Both the position numbers and the translations under genes were made by a program. A stretch of DNA of 64,000 nucleotides from positions 1 through 64,000 of the forward strand of contig JAKZAN010000004.1 in assembly GCA_023053545.1 (NCBI GenBank). Reading direction: 5' to 3'. Shown in pieces: positions 62,413 through 64,000 of the stretch. Under the pieces are notes generated by a model that had not been told where the DNA came from, made no database searches, and worked only from the letters and a program-made list of their open reading frames with translations. This stretch comes from Lepidurus packardi. Taxonomy: Eukaryota; Arthropoda; Branchiopoda; Notostraca; Triopsidae. Numbering within the stretch: the first letter of the stretch is position 1; every line of letters begins with the position of its first letter.

Positions 62413-63213
62413 ATGTCGACACACAAGAACATCATGAATTTCTTCCAAGTCATTCCGAAGAATTCTGTGACTTCAGTCACTTCACCTAGTGATACTATCC
62501 CTGCTACTATGTCATCAATCTGTGCTACTACATCCATCCCTGCTACTATGTCATCAATCTGTGCTACTACATCCATCCCTGCTACTATACAACCAACCTA
62601 CGCCACTACTTCTAAATCTGATTTGGGGGACGACATGCCGCGCCAGCCAACTGCTGTAAATTTCCCAAAGACTCAGTTTGGTTCAAGGGAACGCTCATTT
62701 TCTTCTGCGTGGTATGGTGGAAGACCATATTTGGAGTACTCTATTGAGAAAGATGCAGTGTTCTGCTTTTGCTGTCGAAAATTCTCATTGCCCGGCTCTG
62801 CTGGAGAAAGTGTTTTCAGAACTGGTGGATTCCGAAATTGGAAATCGGCTTTAGAAAAGGGGAAAGGTTTTCAAAAGCATGAATCTTCTGCTGACCATAT
62901 CCATGCCATGGAACGCTGGAAGGAGAGGCAGCTGCGATGTGAAAGAGGTGAGGAAGTTTGCCCTTTGATTAATGAAACACAACTCAAGAACAACCGCTAT
63001 TATGTCGACGCACTTGTTGACATTGTGAAGTTTCTTGTGACAAATGAATTAGCCTTTCGTGGTGACAGTTTCAGTAGAAATGACATTGATGAGGATGAGA
63101 AACTTCCAAGTGGTCTCTTTTTACATCTCTTCGAATACACTGTTAAGAAAAATCCTGATCTGGCTCGAATCATTAAAACAAGGTCATGTTGCGGCCATGT
63201 ATCAAGGCGATAA
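62413..63213 (+). pseudogene. hAT-like transposase, N-terminal part (TTF-type zinc finger)
   Basis: ATG at 62413. After a Ser/Thr-rich leader with a 13-residue word (IPATMSSICATTS) repeated twice, a TTF-type zinc finger occupies residues about 90-175 (FGSRERSFSSAWYGGRPYLE, VFCFCCRKFSLPG, SADHIHAMERW). DUF4371-like sequence begins (LVTNELAFRGDSFSRND, YTVKKNPDLARIIKT) and then stops making sense at about 63178, ending in a short unrelated tail. The central catalytic region that should follow is missing. Confidence 0.72.
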
Positions 63214-63940
63214 ATTGAAGCGGCTCATGGAACATCGTTGGACAGGACACCTGCAGACGACTCAGGCAATAACAACAAATTATGATACAGTTGTGGATTT
63301 GCTTGAACTCTGCTCTAATAGAGATTCTCACTTTTCCATTGATATTCAATTGGAAGCAACTGGACTCTTGCATCGAGTCAATGCAGTGGAGTTTCAGTTC
63401 ATTGCACACATGGTTCTCTCATTGCTGACCATCCTTGAACCAGCCAACAATAGCTTGCAGGGTGAAGCAATGGATCTTTCATCTGCATGTGATGTCATGG
63501 ATGCCGTCATAGAGCGCATTTGCAGCCTCCGTAATGAAGAGAAATTCCAAGTTCTTTTTGAGAAATTTGAAGGTCATGTTGATATGGAACAGAGACCGAA
63601 AAGAAGACGAACTCAGATGAACTCACAATTAAAGAATTTCGTTGTGTTGGAATCTGTGGGACAGCCAGAACACCAGGACTTGTCTATCAGATGCGCATAT
63701 CGCCAAATGTATTACGAAGTCGTTGACAGGACTCTGCTGGAACTAACAAACCGCTTCAGTGTCACTAACAGAAACCTTTACAAGTCTCTGGCATGTTTAA
63801 AGACAAATCACCCAAACTTTTTGAATATTGAGGAGCTAAAGACATTAGCGAATTTGCGTGGCGTGGACCTAAACAAAACCCAACATGAATTTGAAACTGC
63901 GAAGATATTCCTATTGAAGAGGACCAGTAGCCTACTGTAA
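63197..63940 (+). pseudogene. hAT-like transposase, C-terminal part
   Basis: Another frame resumes at LKRLMEHRWTGHLQTTQAI and runs on through DAVIERICSLRNEEKFQVLF and AYRQMYYEVVDRTLLELTNR. These parts normally lie well after the DUF4371 core, so roughly 200 residues have been deleted between the two frames. The frame closes at 63940 by a 1-bp shift, because the next frame continues with NVHQLVEELYSYREAFPSV to the window end. The dimerisation region would lie outside the window. Confidence 0.7.
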
Positions 63941-64000
63941 CAAACGTTCATCAGTTAGTGGAAGAACTGTACTCTTACCGAGAGGCATTTCCATCTGTGT

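Larger units (their letters stand above)
61946..64000 (+). mobile_element. hAT-like element with TTF zinc finger, continuing past the window
   Basis: The left end is a G/C-rich block (GGGGGGCCCAAGAGGGCCCG, about 61970-62022) of the kind found at the ends of ZMYM/TTF-type hAT elements. A 77-bp tandem duplication and the transposase frame follow. The right end is outside the window. Confidence 0.65.

Overview
The window looks like repeat-dominated nuclear DNA from an animal, most likely a pancrustacean arthropod. The coding segments have short introns with GT-AG borders, C2H2, THAP and PHD zinc fingers, and metazoan transposon families (I/Jockey-like LINE, BEL/Pao, Ty3/Gypsy with an env-like frame, YR retrotransposon, MULE, P-like, hAT, PIF/Harbinger). 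A mitochondrial insertion (NUMT) keeps the order 16S - Leu(UAG) - nad1 - Ser(UGA) - cob - nad6 - Pro - Thr - nad4L - nad4, with no second tRNA-Leu between 16S and nad1. That is the ancestral pancrustacean arrangement. I cannot name the species.

Layout. 1-8322 is satellite A (45-bp and 33-bp modules built on GAAATTTC, with a recent 1,625-bp higher-order duplication). 8323-22455 is satellite B (20-bp unit), split into three blocks by a full-length LINE (10098-14883) and a tyrosine-recombinase retrotransposon (about 16169-21350). 22467-24504 holds remnants of hAT and P-like transposases and a small MITE. 24505-32120 is mostly unassigned, with degenerate zinc-finger/RT-like exon remnants and a 565-bp MITE-like unit. 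About 32206-51113 is a NUMT of roughly 5 kb of mitochondrial sequence expanded to 19 kb by three nested retroelements, each framed by a target-site duplication: a 5'-truncated LINE (34037-36336), a BEL/Pao element with an intact 1822-aa polyprotein (37091-42862) and a Gypsy element lacking its 5' LTR, gag capsid and protease (44615-50385). 51114-53460 is largely unassigned.

54007-60395 was a two-exon THAP-domain gene on the minus strand. Its second exon has been split by a complete 5.5-kb Mutator-like element (54357-59878) with 9-bp target duplications and 184-bp TIRs. That element encodes a three-exon transposase with OTU, C2H2, MULE DDE, SWIM and PHD domains. The window ends with a divergent promoter and acidic reading frame (60396-61045), a PIF/Harbinger fragment and a frameshifted, internally deleted hAT/TTF-type transposase that runs off the right edge.

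The region reads as a stack of insertions: satellites, a host THAP gene and a mitochondrial insertion formed the older layer, and retroelements and DNA transposons landed in all of them. The clean target duplications give the order of events. Removing the MULE plus one 9-bp repeat, or each retroelement plus one repeat, rejoins the interrupted sequence exactly.
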